Origin: an uncultured beta proteobacterium
GTDB lineage: Bacteria > Pseudomonadota > Gammaproteobacteria > Burkholderiales > Burkholderiaceae_C
DNA length: 40,212 bases
Reading direction: 5' to 3'
Assembly: GCA_903920695.1 (NCBI GenBank)
Contig: CAIXNB010000164.1
Coordinates: 1-40,212, forward strand
Shown here: piece by piece, positions 40,091 to 40,212 of the stretch
How the letters are laid out: each line of letters starts with the position of its first letter
Position numbering within the stretch: position 1 is the first letter of the stretch
Made by a program: the position numbers and the translations under genes
The notes under the pieces: model-generated
Databases searched by the model: none
Told to the model about the DNA's origin: nothing
Seen by the model: only the letters and a program-made list of their open reading frames with translations

Positions 40091-40212
40091 CTCACGGGAA
40101 TTGACCCACCCCTGCTCACCGGAATTGACCCGGCAGTGATTTCGTCGATGGACCTGGACGCGGCGTAGGTAATCGCGCCCGCCATGGACGACTGTCCTGA
40201 CCACAGGGCAAG
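40091..40212. mobile_element. Probable insertion-sequence end, truncated by the window
   Basis: CTCACGGGAATTGACCC (40091-40107) and CTCACCGGAATTGACCC (40115-40131) are near-identical direct repeats with a 24-base period. Tandem GGGTCAATTCC-type repeats like these occur at the ends of some transposable elements (IS21-like ends come to mind, from memory). The sequence beyond runs off the window and shows no identifiable transposase. The element end lies about 20 bases upstream of the response-regulator start codon. Confidence 0.4.

Noticed and set aside
39382-40185. A longer response regulator starting at 40185
   Set aside because: The extra 38 codons translate the repeat-like sequence upstream; the receiver domain begins properly after the ATG at 40071.
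1-40212. CRISPR arrays, tRNA or rRNA genes, prophage genes
   Set aside because: No regularly spaced repeat array, cloverleaf-like sequence, rRNA segment or phage structural gene was seen by reading both strands. A tRNA or CRISPR search program would be needed to exclude them fully.

Overview
The window reads as a chromosomal segment of a beta-proteobacterium, most likely Burkholderiales (Comamonadaceae-like, for example the Rhodoferax/Polaromonas group). This is inferred from the GC-rich coding style, the ureEFG and glcEF arrangements, the acyl-CoA catabolic operon and the sugar ABC operon; no rRNA or tRNA is present to confirm it. About forty protein genes are supported. AT-richer sequence marks probable imports at the left edge (219-725), in the toxin-antitoxin blocks and in the two-component system at the right edge.

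Layout. 1-990: a lone small protein with a SeqA-N-like ribbon-helix-helix end and a RAMA-like C-terminus, then a long GC-rich hairpin. 993-6850: housekeeping genes (DAHP synthase, glycolate oxidase subunits glcF and glcE without glcD, phosphatidylserine synthase pssA, an SMP-30 lactonase-like protein, a hypothetical). 6985-8884: urease accessory genes ureE-ureF-ureG, without the urease structural genes beside them. 8950-14372: an accessory block with a Doc toxin and AbrB-type antitoxin, a PAS-PAS-PAS-GGDEF-EAL protein, and a thiamine-diphosphate enzyme whose probable Tat leader is cut off by an in-frame amber codon. 15036-23718: a seven-gene minus-strand operon for branched or isoprenoid acyl-CoA breakdown (two acyl-CoA dehydrogenases, biotin-dependent carboxylase alpha and beta, enoyl-CoA hydratase, a DinB-like protein and a DUF2156-like protein).

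23997-35493 is the most interesting region: a carbohydrate locus with homologues of the ascorbate (ula) enzymes UlaE, UlaF and a near-perfect full-length UlaG. Where enteric bacteria use a phosphotransferase importer, this locus has an ABC importer (ATPase, Tat-type binding protein, two permeases) and an FGGY kinase. It also has a DeoR-type repressor and an unrecognised 344-residue protein with a calcium-loop motif. A decarboxylase of the UlaD type is not visible. Copies of a GATCAA-N-TTGATC palindrome in both intergenic control regions suggest that one regulator controls the divergent kinase-deoR and unknown-ulaG-ABC units.

35500-40212: two toxin-antitoxin modules, a 548-base scar holding the last 22 codons of another sugar permease gene, and a 7TM histidine kinase with its NarL-type regulator. 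A repeat-containing sequence resembling an insertion-sequence end lies about 20 bases before the regulator's start codon. A REPIN-like repeat (two 29-30-base palindromes facing each other) occurs three times, with one further single unit. One copy lies against the glcF start codon and another forms the C-terminus of the DUF2156-like protein.
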